Source: Escherichia sp. ESNIH1 (GTDB lineage Bacteria > Pseudomonadota > Gammaproteobacteria > Enterobacterales > Enterobacteriaceae). Taken from it: DNA of 64,000 nucleotides. Each line of letters starts with the position of its first letter. Positions within the stretch are counted from its first letter, which is position 1. A model generated the notes under the pieces. The model saw only the letters and a list, made by a program, of their open reading frames with translations. It made no database searches and was not told where the DNA came from. The DNA is taken from assembly GCA_002918705.1 (NCBI GenBank), contig PQKR01000002.1, positions 558,001 through 622,000 on the forward strand. The letters are read 5' to 3'. Below are positions 52,897 to 63,867 of this stretch, piece by piece. The translations under genes and the position numbers were made by a program.

Positions 52897-53640
52897 ATGG
52901 CAGGTCACAGTAAATGGGCCAACACCAAACACCGCAAAGCGGCACAGGATGCCAAACGCGGTAAGATCTTTACCAAAATTATTCGTGAGCTGGTAACGGC
53001 GGCGCGTCTGGGCGGCGGCGATGCCGGCTCCAACCCGCGTCTGCGTGCAGCAATCGATAAAGCGCTCTCCAATAATATGACCCGCGATACCCTGAACCGT
53101 GCCATTGCCCGTGGCGTGGGCGGTGATGAAGACGCGAACATGGAGACCATCATTTATGAAGGTTACGGTCCTGGCGGCACGGCGGTAATGGTCGAGTGCC
53201 TCTCTGACAACCGTAACCGTACCGTTGCTGAAGTTCGCCATGCGTTCACCAAAACCGGTGGCAACCTCGGTACCGACGGCTCCGTTGCCTATCTGTTCAG
53301 CAAGAAAGGGGTGATCTCCTTCGAGCAGGGCGATGAAGATGCCATCATGGAAGCCGCGCTGGAAGCGGGTGCGGAAGATGTGGTGACCTATGACGACGGC
53401 GCAATCGACGTCTACACCGCATGGGAAGAGATGGGCGCGGTGCGTGATGCGCTGGAGGCCGCTGGCCTGAAAGCGGACAACGCTGAAGTGTCGATGATCC
53501 CGTCCACCAAGGCGGATATGGATGCCGAGACCGCGCCGAAGCTGCTGCGCCTGATCGACATGCTGGAAGATTGCGATGACGTGCAGGAGGTCTACCACAA
53601 CGGTGAGATCTCTGACGAGGTTGCAGCAACCCTCGAATGA
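52897..53640 (+). CDS. yebC: YebC/PmpR family protein
   Basis: A 247-residue cytosolic protein of the YebC family: [61 protein letters not shown]. Family members were described as transcription regulators and more recently as factors relieving ribosome stalling at proline runs; which applies here is open. It heads yebC-ruvC. Confidence 0.95.
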   Translation: MAGHSKWANTKHRKAAQDAKRGKIFTKIIRELVTAARLGGGDAGSNPRLRAAIDKALSNNMTRDTLNRAIARGVGGDEDANMETIIYEGYGPGGTAVMVECLSDNRNRTVAEVRHAFTKTGGNLGTDGSVAYLFSKKGVISFEQGDEDAIMEAALEAGAEDVVTYDDGAIDVYTAWEEMGAVRDALEAAGLKADNAEVSMIPSTKADMDAETAPKLLRLIDMLEDCDDVQEVYHNGEISDEVAATLE

Positions 53641-53673
53641 TGCAGTCTGAATCCGTAAAACAGGAGGTGCGTG

Positions 53674-54195
53674 GTGTCAATCATTCTCGGTATTGATCCC
53701 GGCTCACGCATCACCGGCTACGGCGTGATCCGCCAGGTCGGCAGACAGCTCACCTACCTTGGCAGCGGCTGTATCCGCACCAAGGTTGACGATCTCCCGT
53801 CGCGCCTGAAGCTCATCTACGCGGGCGTGTCGGAGATCATCACCCAGTTTCAGCCCGATTTTTTCGCCATTGAGCAGGTCTTTATGGCGAAAAACGCCGA
53901 CTCGGCGCTGAAGCTGGGGCAGGCACGCGGGGTGGCGATTGTGGCGGCGGTAAACCAGGATCTGCCGGTCTTTGAATATGCCGCCCGCCAGGTGAAGCAG
54001 ACGGTGGTCGGCATCGGCAGCGCGGAGAAGAGCCAGGTACAGCACATGGTGCGCACCCTGCTCAAGCTGCCCGCCAATCCCCAGGCGGACGCCGCGGATG
54101 CGCTGGCCATTGCTATTACCCACTGCCACGTCAGCCAAAACGCTATGCAGATGAGTGAAACCCGGCTCAATCTTGCGCGAGGGCGGTTACGTTAA
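53674..54195 (+). CDS. ruvC: Holliday junction resolvase RuvC
   Basis: The RNase H-fold endonuclease resolving Holliday junctions, 173 residues. Active-site acidic residues are in [17 protein letters not shown] and [11 protein letters not shown]. Two GTG codons are adjacent; 53674 lies six bases after AGGAGG and gives the E. coli length. Confidence 0.96.
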   Translation: MSIILGIDPGSRITGYGVIRQVGRQLTYLGSGCIRTKVDDLPSRLKLIYAGVSEIITQFQPDFFAIEQVFMAKNADSALKLGQARGVAIVAAVNQDLPVFEYAARQVKQTVVGIGSAEKSQVQHMVRTLLKLPANPQADAADALAIAITHCHVSQNAMQMSETRLNLARGRLR

Positions 54196-54204
54196 ATAAA
54201 AAAG

Positions 54205-54231
54205 AGGCTGGATATGTATCCAGCCTTTTTT
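54205..54231 (+). terminator. Terminator after ruvC, overlapping the SOS box
   Basis: AGGCTGGATA-TG-TATCCAGCCT then a T-run. A 10-bp stem with a two-base apex: the dyad also contains the LexA-like site. Confidence 0.75.
54208..54223. promoter_or_regulatory. LexA (SOS) box of ruvAB
   Basis: CTGGATATGTATCCAG fits CTG-N10-CAG and differs by one base from the E. coli ruvA site CTGGATATCTATCCAG as I recall it. It lies 51 bases before ruvA, consistent with DNA-damage induction. Confidence 0.75.
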
Positions 54232-54273
54232 ATATCATAGAGAAAATTTTAGCCGATAGCGCAGGAGCGAAAC

Positions 54274-54885
54274 GTGATAGGCAGACTCAGAGGCATTATT
54301 GTCGAGAAACAACCCCCGCTGGTACTGCTGGAGACCAACGGCGTAGGCTATGAAGTGCATATGCCGATGACCTGCTTTTATGAGCTACCGGATGCTGGGC
54401 AGGAAGCGATTGTCTTCACCCACTTTGTGGTGCGTGAAGATGCCCAGCTGCTGTACGGCTTTAACAACAAACAGGAGCGAACCCTGTTTAAAGAGCTGAT
54501 TAAAACCAACGGCGTCGGGCCGAAGCTGGCGCTGGCGATCCTCTCCGGGATGTCGGCCCAGCAGTTTGTCAACGCCGTGGAGCGTGAAGAGCCCGCCGCG
54601 CTGGTGAAGCTGCCCGGCATCGGCAAAAAGACCGCCGAGCGCCTGATTGTCGAGATGAAAGACCGCTTCAAAGGCCTGCATGGCGATCTCTTTACGCCGG
54701 CGGCGGATCTGGTGCTGACGTCGCCCGCGGGCCCGTCGGCAGACGACGCCGAGCAGGAAGCGGTTGCTGCGCTGGTGGCGCTGGGCTATAAGCCTCAGGA
54801 AGCCAGCCGCATGGTCAGTAAGCTGGCACGCCCGGATGCCAGCAGTGAAACACTTATTCGTGAAGCGCTTCGCGCCGCGATGTGA
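54274..54885 (+). CDS. ruvA: Holliday junction DNA helicase subunit RuvA
   Basis: The junction-binding tetramer that loads RuvB, 203 residues. Domain I OB fold ([20 protein letters not shown]), domain II with two helix-hairpin-helix motifs ([31 protein letters not shown]), domain III contacting RuvB. GTG start behind CAGGAG. ruvB begins eight bases after the stop. Confidence 0.97.
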   Translation: MIGRLRGIIVEKQPPLVLLETNGVGYEVHMPMTCFYELPDAGQEAIVFTHFVVREDAQLLYGFNNKQERTLFKELIKTNGVGPKLALAILSGMSAQQFVNAVEREEPAALVKLPGIGKKTAERLIVEMKDRFKGLHGDLFTPAADLVLTSPAGPSADDAEQEAVAALVALGYKPQEASRMVSKLARPDASSETLIREALRAAM

Positions 54886-54890
54886 GGTAA

Positions 54891-55904
<1,014 letters not shown>

Positions 55905-55919
55905 GGCATGGCGCAGGTA

Positions 55920-55951
55920 TTGTAGCCCCGGTAAGCGACGCGCCACCGGGG
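55920..55951. repeat. Single REP-like palindromic unit
   Basis: TTGTAGCCCCGGTAAGC ... GCGCCACCGGGG, one unit between convergent ruvB and znuB; same family as the other intergenic copies. Confidence 0.75.
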
Positions 55952-55958
55952 AAATTGA

Positions 55959-56744
55959 TTACTGCGCCGGTTTCTTCATCATGCTGAAGATAAACAGCAC
56001 CGCGGCGCAGAGTACGACCGAAGGACCTGCTGGCGTGTCATAGAACGCTGAGAAGGTCAGGCCGCCGGTTACCGCGAGCATTCCTGCCACTACGGCAATC
56101 CCGGCCATCTGCTCCGGCGTACGAGCAAAACGGCGGGCGGTGGCAGCAGGGATAATCAGCAGCGAAGTGATAATCAGCGCCCCGACAAACTTCATCGCTA
56201 CGCCAATCGTCAGGGCAGTCACCAGCATCAGCAGCAGCTTCACCCGCTGCAGTTTCACTCCGTCAACAAAGGCCAGATCCGGGCTGATGGTCATCGACAG
56301 CAGGCTGCGCCACTGCCAGAGCAGAATGCCAAGCACAATCGCCACCCCCACGCCGAGGATGATCAGATCGTCCGGCGTTACCGCCAGCAGATCGCCAAAC
56401 AGGTAGGCCATCAGGTCGACGCGAATATTGGACATCAGGCTCACCACCACCAGACCCAGCGACAGGGCGCTGTGCGCCATGATACCCAACAGGGTATCGA
56501 TCGCCAGGTGCGGGCGCTTCTCCAGCCACACCAGCCCGCCGGCAAGCAGCAGCGTGACGACAATGACCGCATAAAACGGGTTGACGTTCAGCAGCAGACC
56601 AAAGGCAACGCCGAGCAGCGAGGCATGGGCGAGCGTATCGCCGAAGTAGGACATCCGACGCCAGACCACAAAGGAGCCCAGCGGGCCTGCGGCACAGGCC
56701 AGCATCATCCCGGCCAGCCAGCCGGGCAGAAGAAGTTCAATCAT
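55959..56744 (-). CDS. znuB: Zinc importer permease ZnuB
   Basis: Inner-membrane permease of the ZnuABC zinc ABC importer, 261 residues with about seven to eight helices; conserved [21 protein letters not shown] and [18 protein letters not shown]. Overlaps znuC by four bases. Confidence 0.96.
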   Translation of the reverse strand: MIELLLPGWLAGMMLACAAGPLGSFVVWRRMSYFGDTLAHASLLGVAFGLLLNVNPFYAVIVVTLLLAGGLVWLEKRPHLAIDTLLGIMAHSALSLGLVVVSLMSNIRVDLMAYLFGDLLAVTPDDLIILGVGVAIVLGILLWQWRSLLSMTISPDLAFVDGVKLQRVKLLLMLVTALTIGVAMKFVGALIITSLLIIPAATARRFARTPEQMAGIAVVAGMLAVTGGLTFSAFYDTPAGPSVVLCAAVLFIFSMMKKPAQ

Positions 56745-57496
56745 GAGTTTCCATTTCCCCGGCGCAGTACGATACGGCCCTGTAAATCATGGCGATGGTT
56801 ATGGTTATGGCGATAGATACCCAGCTGTTCAGCGCCGCGCGGCCCGAACATGGAGATAAACTGCGGGTGCATAGCCACCACTTCTGGCGTACCGGAGCAG
56901 CAGATATGGTGGTTCAGGCACAGCACCTCGTCAGTTTTTGCCATCACCAGATGCAGATCGTGAGAAACCATCAGCACGGCGCAGTTAAGCTCCCGGCGCA
57001 GCTGGTCAATCAGATCGTACAGCGCCACCTGGCCGTTGACGTCTACGCCCTGGGTGGGTTCATCCAGCACCAGCAGCTGCGGCGAGTTGAGCAGGGCGCG
57101 AGCCAGCAGCACGCGCTGGGTCTCGCCGCCGGAGAGTTTTTGCATCGGGGCATCAATGAGATGGCCGGCCTGAACACGTTTCAGGGCGGGGAGGATCTCG
57201 TCCTTACGCGTACCCGGACGCAGGCGCAAAAAACGGCTGACGGTCAGGGGCAGGGTGGCATCCAGATGTAGCTTCTGCGGAACATAGCCAATGCGCAGCG
57301 CCTTGTCGCGCTTGATTGTCCCGGAATCGGCTGCTACAAGGCCAAGCACCACGCGCACGAGGGTCGATTTTCCCGCTCCGTTTGGACCCAGCAGGGTTAA
57401 AATTTTTCCAGGGCTTAGCACCAGCGAAATGTCAGACAGGACGCGGCGTTGACCGAAGGAGACGGATACGTTTTCCAGCGAAACAAGATTTGTCAT
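56741..57496 (-). CDS. znuC: Zinc importer ATPase ZnuC
   Basis: ATP-binding subunit of ZnuABC, 251 residues. Walker [10 protein letters not shown], signature [16 protein letters not shown], Walker [13 protein letters not shown], and a C-terminal His-rich tail ([11 protein letters not shown]). ATG 57496 gives the E. coli length; the longer frame to 57547 would cross the Zur operator and is rejected. Confidence 0.97.
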   Translation of the reverse strand: MTNLVSLENVSVSFGQRRVLSDISLVLSPGKILTLLGPNGAGKSTLVRVVLGLVAADSGTIKRDKALRIGYVPQKLHLDATLPLTVSRFLRLRPGTRKDEILPALKRVQAGHLIDAPMQKLSGGETQRVLLARALLNSPQLLVLDEPTQGVDVNGQVALYDLIDQLRRELNCAVLMVSHDLHLVMAKTDEVLCLNHHICCSGTPEVVAMHPQFISMFGPRGAEQLGIYRHNHNHRHDLQGRIVLRRGNGNS

Positions 57497-57523
57497 AGTG
57501 TTTAAGGGCTTGCACAAGTCATA

Positions 57524-57544
57524 GAATGTTATAATATCACATTC
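57524..57544. promoter_or_regulatory. Zur operator between znuCB and znuA
   Basis: A 21-base dyad with arms GAATGT and ACATTC around an AT-rich centre, in the 78-base gap between divergent znuC and znuA. Zinc-loaded Zur would repress both directions. Confidence 0.85.
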
Positions 57545-57574
57545 CACCCACTTATTACGATGATTAGTCGCATT

Positions 57575-58519
57575 ATGTTACATAAAAATACGCTTCTTTG
57601 CGCTGCAATCTCCACCGCTCTGATGAGCATAACACTCTCTCCCGCCAACGCAGCCGTTGTCGCTTCGCTTAAGCCTCTGGGCTTCATCACCGCGGCCATT
57701 ACCGACGGTGTGACTAAGACAGAAGTCTTACTGCCTGACGGCGCGTCTGAGCATGATTACTCATTGCGCCCTTCGGATGTAAAACGCTTACAAAGCGCGG
57801 ACTTAGTGGTTTGGGTCGGGCCGGACATGGAAGCCTTCATGCAGAAGCCAACCCAGCAGCTTCCGGCGCAGAAACAGCTGGCGATTGGCGAGCTGCCAGA
57901 CGTAAAACCGCTGCTGATGAAAGGCAGCGATCATGACGAAGATGAGCATGACGGCCATGACCACCACGGGGAAAACGGTGATGAACATCACCATCATGGC
58001 GAGTATAACATGCACATTTGGATGTCACCGGAGGTAGCACGCCTGGCTGCGGTTGCAATCCATCAAAAATTAGTGGAAGTTATGCCGCAAAGTCGAGCCA
58101 AGCTTGACGCCAACCTGCGCGATTTTGAGGCACAATTGGCCGAAACCGATAAGCAGGTCGGCACTGAGCTCGCACCCGTGAAGGGGAAAGGGTATTTCGT
58201 TTTTCATGACGCCTATGGCTACTACGAAAAACACTATGGTCTGACGCCGCTCGGCCATTTCACCGTTAACCCTGAAATTCAGCCCGGTGCGCAGCGTTTA
58301 CATGACATCAGAACACAGTTAGTTGAGCAAAAAGCAACCTGCGTTTTTGCTGAGCCACAGTTCAGGCCAGCGGTCGTAGAATCTGTTGCGAGAGGAACAT
58401 CTGTGCGAATGGGGACGTTAGATCCTCTGGGCACCAATATTGCGCTGAGTAAAACCAGCTACGCGCAATTTTTGAAACAACTCTCAAACCAGTATGCGAG
58501 CTGCCTGAAAGGAGATTAA
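57575..58519 (+). CDS. znuA: Periplasmic zinc-binding protein ZnuA
   Basis: Zinc receptor of ZnuABC, 314 residues from ATG 57575 ([13 protein letters not shown]...). Signal peptide ends SPANA; mature [11 protein letters not shown]. Zinc ligands: histidine in [12 protein letters not shown], histidine after the charged His-rich loop ([18 protein letters not shown] region), YNMHIWMSP, and histidine in [20 protein letters not shown] 57560 upstream would add five residues. Confidence 0.95.
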   Translation: MLHKNTLLCAAISTALMSITLSPANAAVVASLKPLGFITAAITDGVTKTEVLLPDGASEHDYSLRPSDVKRLQSADLVVWVGPDMEAFMQKPTQQLPAQKQLAIGELPDVKPLLMKGSDHDEDEHDGHDHHGENGDEHHHHGEYNMHIWMSPEVARLAAVAIHQKLVEVMPQSRAKLDANLRDFEAQLAETDKQVGTELAPVKGKGYFVFHDAYGYYEKHYGLTPLGHFTVNPEIQPGAQRLHDIRTQLVEQKATCVFAEPQFRPAVVESVARGTSVRMGTLDPLGTNIALSKTSYAQFLKQLSNQYASCLKGD

Positions 58520-58534
58520 CGAGGAAGTGAATAC

Positions 58535-59860
58535 GTGCAACAGATAGCCCGCTCTGTCGCCCTGGCATTTAACAATTTGCCCCGACCCCATCGCGTCATG
58601 CTGGGGTCGCTTACTGTTCTCACATTAGCGGTCGCCGTCTGGCGGCCCTACGTCTACCACCCCGAATCTGCCCCGATTGTGAAGGCCATTGAGCTGGAGA
58701 AGAGCGAGATCCGTTCGCTGCTTCCGGAGGCCAGTGAGCCTATCGATCAGTCGATGCCTGATGAAGTTGAAGATATCCCCCAGGATGAGCTGGATGATAA
58801 AACCGGCAACGAGGCGGGCGTGCATGAGTACGTTGTCTCTACCGGCGATACGCTCAGCAGCATCCTGACCCAGTACGGCATGGATATGGGGGACGTCACC
58901 CAGCTCGCCAGCACCGATAAAGAGCTGCGTAACTTGAAGATCGGTCAGCAACTCTCCTGGACGCTCACCGCCGATGGCGATCTCCAGCGTTTAACCTGGG
59001 AGATGTCGCGCCGCGAAACCCGCACCTACGATCGCACCGAGAGCGGCGCGTTCAAGATGAGCAGTGAAGTTCAGCAGGGTGACTGGGTTAACACGACGCT
59101 GAAAGGCGCGGTCGGCAGCAGCTTCGTTGCCAGCGCCAAAGAAGCGGGCCTCAACAGCGGTGAGATTAGCGCCGTCATCAAAGCCATGCAGTGGCAGGTG
59201 GACCTTCGCAAGCTGAAAAAGGGCGATGAGTTCTCGGTGCTGATGTCGCGGGAGATGCTCGACGGCAAACGCGAGCAGAGCCAGCTGCTTGGGGTGCGTC
59301 TGCGTTCGGACGGTAAAGATTACTACGCTATCCGTGCTGAAGATGGCAAATTCTACGATCGTAACGGCACCGGTCTGGCGAAAGGCTTTATGCGTTTCCC
59401 TACCTCCAAACAGTTCCGCGTATCGTCAAACTTCAACCCGCGCCGTCTGAATCCGGTGACCGGCCGCGTGGCTCCGCACAAAGGCGTGGATTTTGCCATG
59501 CCGCAGGGCACGCCGGTGCTGGCGGTGGGCGATGGCGAAGTGGTCACGGCTAAACGCAGCGGCGCCGCAGGCTACTACGTAGCGATTCGTCACGGTCGCA
59601 CTTACACCACGCGCTATATGCACCTGCGTAAGCTGCTGGTGAAAGATGGCCAGAAGGTGAAGCGGGGCGATCGTATTGCGCTTTCCGGTAATACCGGTCG
59701 CTCAACCGGCCCGCATCTGCACTATGAAGTATGGATCAACCAGCAGGCAGTCAACCCGTTAACGGCGAAGCTGCCGCGTACCGAAGGGCTGACCGGCAGC
59801 GATCGCCGCGACTACCTGGCGCAGGTGAAAGAGGTTATGCCTCAGCTGCGCTTCGACTAG
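58535..59860 (+). CDS. mepM: Murein DD-endopeptidase MepM
   Basis: Cleaves D-Ala-mDAP crosslinks to allow cell-wall growth, 441 residues. N-terminal membrane anchor (about 20-38), LysM domain (VHEYVVSTGDTLSSILTQYG), and a C-terminal M23 metallopeptidase with zinc ligands in RVAPHKGVDFAMP and STGPHLHYEVW. GTG start 15 bases after znuA. Followed by a terminator and lpxM, as in E. coli. Confidence 0.95.
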   Translation: MQQIARSVALAFNNLPRPHRVMLGSLTVLTLAVAVWRPYVYHPESAPIVKAIELEKSEIRSLLPEASEPIDQSMPDEVEDIPQDELDDKTGNEAGVHEYVVSTGDTLSSILTQYGMDMGDVTQLASTDKELRNLKIGQQLSWTLTADGDLQRLTWEMSRRETRTYDRTESGAFKMSSEVQQGDWVNTTLKGAVGSSFVASAKEAGLNSGEISAVIKAMQWQVDLRKLKKGDEFSVLMSREMLDGKREQSQLLGVRLRSDGKDYYAIRAEDGKFYDRNGTGLAKGFMRFPTSKQFRVSSNFNPRRLNPVTGRVAPHKGVDFAMPQGTPVLAVGDGEVVTAKRSGAAGYYVAIRHGRTYTTRYMHLRKLLVKDGQKVKRGDRIALSGNTGRSTGPHLHYEVWINQQAVNPLTAKLPRTEGLTGSDRRDYLAQVKEVMPQLRFD

Positions 59861-59882
59861 TTCGCCCAGCAGGAGAGCTACT

Positions 59883-59916
59883 AAAGCCGGTCGCCCAAGG
59901 GCACCGGCTTTTTCTT
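59883..59916 (+). terminator. Terminator after mepM
   Basis: AAAGCCGGT, 11-base loop, ACCGGCTTT, then TTTCTTTT. Confidence 0.9.
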
Positions 59917-60006
59917 TTGTGTGAAGCCAGACGTCTCGCTAAACTATCACGTTAACTGATATCTGATTATTTCTCTGACCCGAGTCTATCGGCTCCCGGA
60001 AGATGC

Positions 60007-60975
60007 ATGGAAACGAAAAAAAATAACAGTGAATACATTCCCCAGTTTGAAAAGGAGTTCCTGCTGCCGCGCTACTGGGGAGCGTGGCTGGGGGTTCTTG
60101 CGCTAGCTGGCGTGGCGCTTGTGCCAGCATCAGTGCGCGATCCGCTGCTAGGCAAGCTGGGGCGTTTCGGCGGCCGACTGGGTAAAAGCGCCCGTCGCCG
60201 GGCACAAATTAACCTGCTCTACTGCTTCCCGGAGAAGAGCGTAGCCGAGCGGGAGGCGATCGTTGATGAGATGTTCGCGACCGCCCCTCAGGCGATGGTG
60301 ATGATGGCCGAACTGGCGATTCGCGGCCCGGAAAAAGTTGCCGGGCGCGTAGAGTGGCAGGGTAGAGAGATTATTGATGAGATGCAGCGCAACGGTGAGA
60401 ACGTGATCTTTCTGGTGCCGCACGGTTGGGGAGTAGACATTCCGGCGATGCTGATGGCTTCCCAGGGGCAGACGATGGCTGCGATGTTCCACAACCAGGG
60501 CAACAAGGTTTTCGACTACGTCTGGAATACGGTGCGCCGCCGCTTTGGCGGTCGCCTGCACGCGCGCAACGACGGCATCAAACCTTTCATCCACTCGGTG
60601 CGCCAGGGCTACTGGGGATACTATCTACCCGACCAGGACCACGGCCCGGAGCAGAGTGAGTTCGTCGACTTCTTTGCCACCTATAAAGCAACGCTGCCGG
60701 CCATTGGTCGCCTGATGAAGGTCTGCCGCGCCCGCGTCGTGCCGCTGTTTCCGGTCTATGATGGTAAAACCCATCGCCTGACCATCCTGGTGAGACCGCC
60801 AATGGACGATCTGCTGGATGCTGACGATAACACCCTCGCCAGACGGATGAATGAAGAGGTGGAGATCTTTGTCGGGCCGCACCCGGAGCAGTACACCTGG
60901 ATTTTAAAGCTGCTTAAGACGCGCAAACCTGGCGAGCAGGAGCCGTACAAGCGCAAAGAGCTGTTCAGGAAATAG
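60007..60975 (+). CDS. lpxM: Lipid A myristoyltransferase LpxM
   Basis: Adds the second secondary acyl chain (myristate) to Kdo2-lipid A at the inner membrane, 322 residues. One N-terminal membrane helix (about 26-43), catalytic HX4D motif in [13 protein letters not shown], and [17 protein letters not shown]. Acylation by this enzyme completes hexa-acylated lipid A. Confidence 0.95.
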   Translation: METKKNNSEYIPQFEKEFLLPRYWGAWLGVLALAGVALVPASVRDPLLGKLGRFGGRLGKSARRRAQINLLYCFPEKSVAEREAIVDEMFATAPQAMVMMAELAIRGPEKVAGRVEWQGREIIDEMQRNGENVIFLVPHGWGVDIPAMLMASQGQTMAAMFHNQGNKVFDYVWNTVRRRFGGRLHARNDGIKPFIHSVRQGYWGYYLPDQDHGPEQSEFVDFFATYKATLPAIGRLMKVCRARVVPLFPVYDGKTHRLTILVRPPMDDLLDADDNTLARRMNEEVEIFVGPHPEQYTWILKLLKTRKPGEQEPYKRKELFRK

Positions 60976-60984
60976 GGGAATACG

Positions 60985-61072
60985 CTTGATGGCGGGTAAA
61001 CGCCGGGTGGCGCTTCGCTTACCCGGCCTACTACACATATCGTAGCCCCGGTAAGCGCAGCGCCACCGGGGA
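60985..61072. repeat. REP/BIME-like cluster
   Basis: Units GATGGCGGGTAAACGCCGGG...TTACCCGGCCTAC and GTAGCCCCGGTAAGCGCAGC...CACCGGGG between convergent lpxM and pykA. Confidence 0.82.
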
Positions 61073-61083
61073 ATACGCGAACC

Positions 61084-62526
61084 TTAATCCACGGTCAGGA
61101 TGCGGGTGGTATTAGTGGTGCCAATGGTGCCCATTACATCGCCCTGGGTGACGATAACCAGATCGCCCGAGACCAGGTAGCCTTTATCCCGCAGCAGGTT
61201 GACCGCATCATGCGCGGCGACTACGCCATCGTTGTTGCTGTCGAAGTAGACCGGGGTGACGCCACGGTAGAGCGCGGTAAGGTTCAGGGTACGTTCATGG
61301 CGCGACATGGCGAAGATCGGCAGACCAGAGCTGATGCGCGAGGTCATTAGCGCGGTGCGGCCCGATTCGGTCATGGTGATGATGGCGGTAACGCCCTTCA
61401 AATGGTTCGCGGCATACATCGCAGACATCGCAATGGCCTCTTCCACGTTTTCGAACTGGATATCGAGGCGGTGCTTGGAGACGTTGATGCTTGGGATCTT
61501 CTCCGCACCCAGGCAGACGCGGGCCATCGCAGCCACGGTCTCTGCCGGATACTGGCCGGCGGCGGTTTCAGCAGAGAGCATCACGGCATCGGTCCCATCC
61601 AGCACGGCGTTGGCCACGTCCATCACTTCGGCGCGGGTTGGCATCGGGTTGGTGATCATCGACTCCATCATCTGGGTAGCGGTGATCACGGAGCGGTTAA
61701 GCTGGCGTGCGCGGCGGATCAGCGCCTTCTGAATGCCCACCAGCTCCGGGTCGCCAATCTCAACGCCGAGGTCGCCACGGGCAACCATCACGACGTCAGA
61801 GGCGAGGATCACATCGTCCATCGCATCCTGATCGCAAACGGCTTCCGCACGCTCAACCTTGGCGACGATTTTGGCATCGCAGCCTGCATCGCGCGCCAGA
61901 CGACGGGCGTAGTTCAGGTCTTCCCCACAGCGCGGGAAGGAGACGGCCAGGTAGTCAACGCCAATCTGCGCGGCGGTGATGATATCGGCCTTGTCTTTAT
62001 CGGTCAGCGCCTCGGCGGAGAGACCGCCGCCCAGCTTGTTGATCCCTTTGTTGTTCGACAGCGGACCGCCAACGGTCACCTCGGTGAACACCTTCATGCC
62101 CTGAACTTCAATCACCTTCAGCTGCACACGACCGTCGTCGAGCAGCAGAATGTCGCCAGGAACCACGTCCGCAGGCAGGCCTTTATAGTCGATGCCGACG
62201 CGCTCTTTATCGCCTTCACCTTTACCAAGATTGGCATCAAGCAGGAACTTATCGCCAACGTTGAGGAACACTTTTCCCTCTTTGAAGGTCGACACACGAA
62301 TTTTTGGACCCTGCAGGTCCCCAAGAATAGCAACATGACGTCCCAGTTTTGCCGCAATCTCGCGCACTTTATCTGCACGCAGCTTATGATCTTCTGGCGT
62401 GCCGTGGGAGAAGTTCATACGTACCACGTTAGCACCAGCAGCGATGATCTTTTCAAGGTTATTATCGCGGTCGGTAGCTGGACCCAGGGTGGTAACGATT
62501 TTAGTTCTGCGAAGCCTTCTGGACAT
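61084..62526 (-). CDS. pykA: Pyruvate kinase II
   Basis: Converts phosphoenolpyruvate and ADP to pyruvate and ATP, 480 residues, AMP-activated type in E. coli. [25 protein letters not shown], catalytic lysine segment [25 protein letters not shown], and [18 protein letters not shown]. It lies downstream of hexR in the same direction, and a HexR-like site lies in between. Confidence 0.97.
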   Translation of the reverse strand: MSRRLRRTKIVTTLGPATDRDNNLEKIIAAGANVVRMNFSHGTPEDHKLRADKVREIAAKLGRHVAILGDLQGPKIRVSTFKEGKVFLNVGDKFLLDANLGKGEGDKERVGIDYKGLPADVVPGDILLLDDGRVQLKVIEVQGMKVFTEVTVGGPLSNNKGINKLGGGLSAEALTDKDKADIITAAQIGVDYLAVSFPRCGEDLNYARRLARDAGCDAKIVAKVERAEAVCDQDAMDDVILASDVVMVARGDLGVEIGDPELVGIQKALIRRARQLNRSVITATQMMESMITNPMPTRAEVMDVANAVLDGTDAVMLSAETAAGQYPAETVAAMARVCLGAEKIPSINVSKHRLDIQFENVEEAIAMSAMYAANHLKGVTAIITMTESGRTALMTSRISSGLPIFAMSRHERTLNLTALYRGVTPVYFDSNNDGVVAAHDAVNLLRDKGYLVSGDLVIVTQGDVMGTIGTTNTTRILTVD

Positions 62527-62622
62527 GTATTACTCCGTTGACTGAAACAACCAGGTGTTGCGTGAATATGAATTCGGCAGTTCTGGGTGCCGATTTGGCA
62601 AATCAAAAACTTAACCGAATGC

Positions 62623-62636
62623 CGTAATGAATTACA
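62623..62636. promoter_or_regulatory. Possible HexR site upstream of pykA
   Basis: CGTAATGAATTACA resembles the HexR dyad TGTAATnnnATTACA but is one base short and has one changed arm base. Confidence 0.3.
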
Positions 62637-62652
62637 ACGCTGTTATAAAATT

Positions 62653-63522
62653 TTAATGTTTATCGCTCCCGGTCAGGAGCTCCTTATCAAAACGCGATTC
62701 CTTAAGCGCTTCCTTGACTCGTTTCAAGTTATCTCTGAATTTTGCCCCCCGACGCAGAGTAAAGCCCGTCGCCAGCACGTCAATAACCGTAAGCTGGGCC
62801 AGACGCGAGACCATCGGCATATAGATGTCGGTATCCTCCGGCACGTCCAGAGTGATCGCCAGCGTCGCTTCCCGAGCCAGCGGCGTTCCCGCCGAGGTGA
62901 TGGCAATGACCATTGCATCGCTCTCGCGGGCCAGCTGCGCCAGCTCTACCAGGCTTTTGGTCCGGCCGGTGTGGGAGATGAGCACCACCACATCATCTTC
63001 GTTGCAGTTCATACAGCTCATGCGCTGCAGGACGATGTCATCGGTGTAGACCACCGGCACGTTGAAGCGGAAGAATTTGTTCATGGCGTCATGGGCAACT
63101 GCCGCCGAGGAGCCAAGGCCAAAGAAGGCGATCTTCTTCGCCTGGGTCAGCAGGTCGACGGCGCGGTTAACGGCTGGCATATCCAGCGACTGACGAACAT
63201 GATCCAGGCTGGCCATCGCCGACTCAAATATTTTACCGGTATAGGCCTCAACGCTGTCATCTTCATCGACATTGCGATTAACATAGGGCGTGCCGTTAGC
63301 TAAGCTCTGGGCCAGGTGCAGTTTAAAGTCGGGAAAGCCGCGGGTTTCCATGCTGCGGCAGAAGCGGTTTACCGTAGGTTCGCTGACCCCGGCTTCCTGC
63401 GCCAGCGCAGCGATGCTGGAGTGAATGGCCTGGTCCGGCGAGGTGAGTATGACTTCCGCCACTTTTCGTTCGGATTTGCTAAGGTGTTCCAGCTGAGACT
63501 GAATTTTTTCCAGCATGTTCAT
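62653..63522 (-). CDS. hexR: RpiR-family regulator HexR
   Basis: Represses glucose-6-phosphate and Entner-Doudoroff genes until relieved by 2-keto-3-deoxy-6-phosphogluconate. 289 residues: N-terminal HTH (ALAQEAGVSEPTVNRFCRSM) and C-terminal SIS sugar-phosphate domain (KIAFFGLGSSAAVAHDAMNKF, VVLISHTGRTKSLVELAQ). ATG 63522 (MNMLEKIQSQ) gives the E. coli length. Divergent from zwf. Confidence 0.96.
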   Translation of the reverse strand: MNMLEKIQSQLEHLSKSERKVAEVILTSPDQAIHSSIAALAQEAGVSEPTVNRFCRSMETRGFPDFKLHLAQSLANGTPYVNRNVDEDDSVEAYTGKIFESAMASLDHVRQSLDMPAVNRAVDLLTQAKKIAFFGLGSSAAVAHDAMNKFFRFNVPVVYTDDIVLQRMSCMNCNEDDVVVLISHTGRTKSLVELAQLARESDAMVIAITSAGTPLAREATLAITLDVPEDTDIYMPMVSRLAQLTVIDVLATGFTLRRGAKFRDNLKRVKEALKESRFDKELLTGSDKH

Positions 63523-63867
63523 TATTAACGGGGCGCTCATGGCTAAAATCAATTTCAATAACGGATGAAATTGTGCTGCGTTTCAGTCGATATTACCCTT
63601 GTGGGGCCAGGAAAGGTAAACAACAGCGGGAAAATGTGTTGTTTTTTTTCATTACTTGATCAGAGTCGGATTTTAGCTACTCGATTCCAGACAAATTCCC
63701 TGACTTTTCAGGGCGATTAACCCATTTTTTAGCCGCCTGAGCGAAAGCGCACGGGAGGATAAGCGGTAACGGTTTCGGGATTTACGTAAAAGCAGTACAG
63801 TGCAGTGTAATAAAATTACAGCTATGCCCTGGCGAAAGTACCAGGGCAGCCAACTGAGGAGAATGAC
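63523..63867. promoter_or_regulatory. hexR-zwf divergent control region
   Basis: 345 bases without a gene, holding promoters for both directions. The clear signal is the HexR box at 63806. MarA/SoxS/Rob control of zwf is known in E. coli, but I could not place a box with confidence. Confidence 0.6.
63806..63820. promoter_or_regulatory. HexR operator of zwf
   Basis: TGTAATAAAATTACA is a perfect dyad with 6-base arms, matching the recalled HexR consensus TGTAATTAAATTACA at all but one central base. It is 48 bases before zwf. Confidence 0.8.

Noticed and set aside
57497-57547. N-terminal extension of ZnuC
   Set aside because: It overlaps the Zur operator; ATG 57496 matches the known protein.
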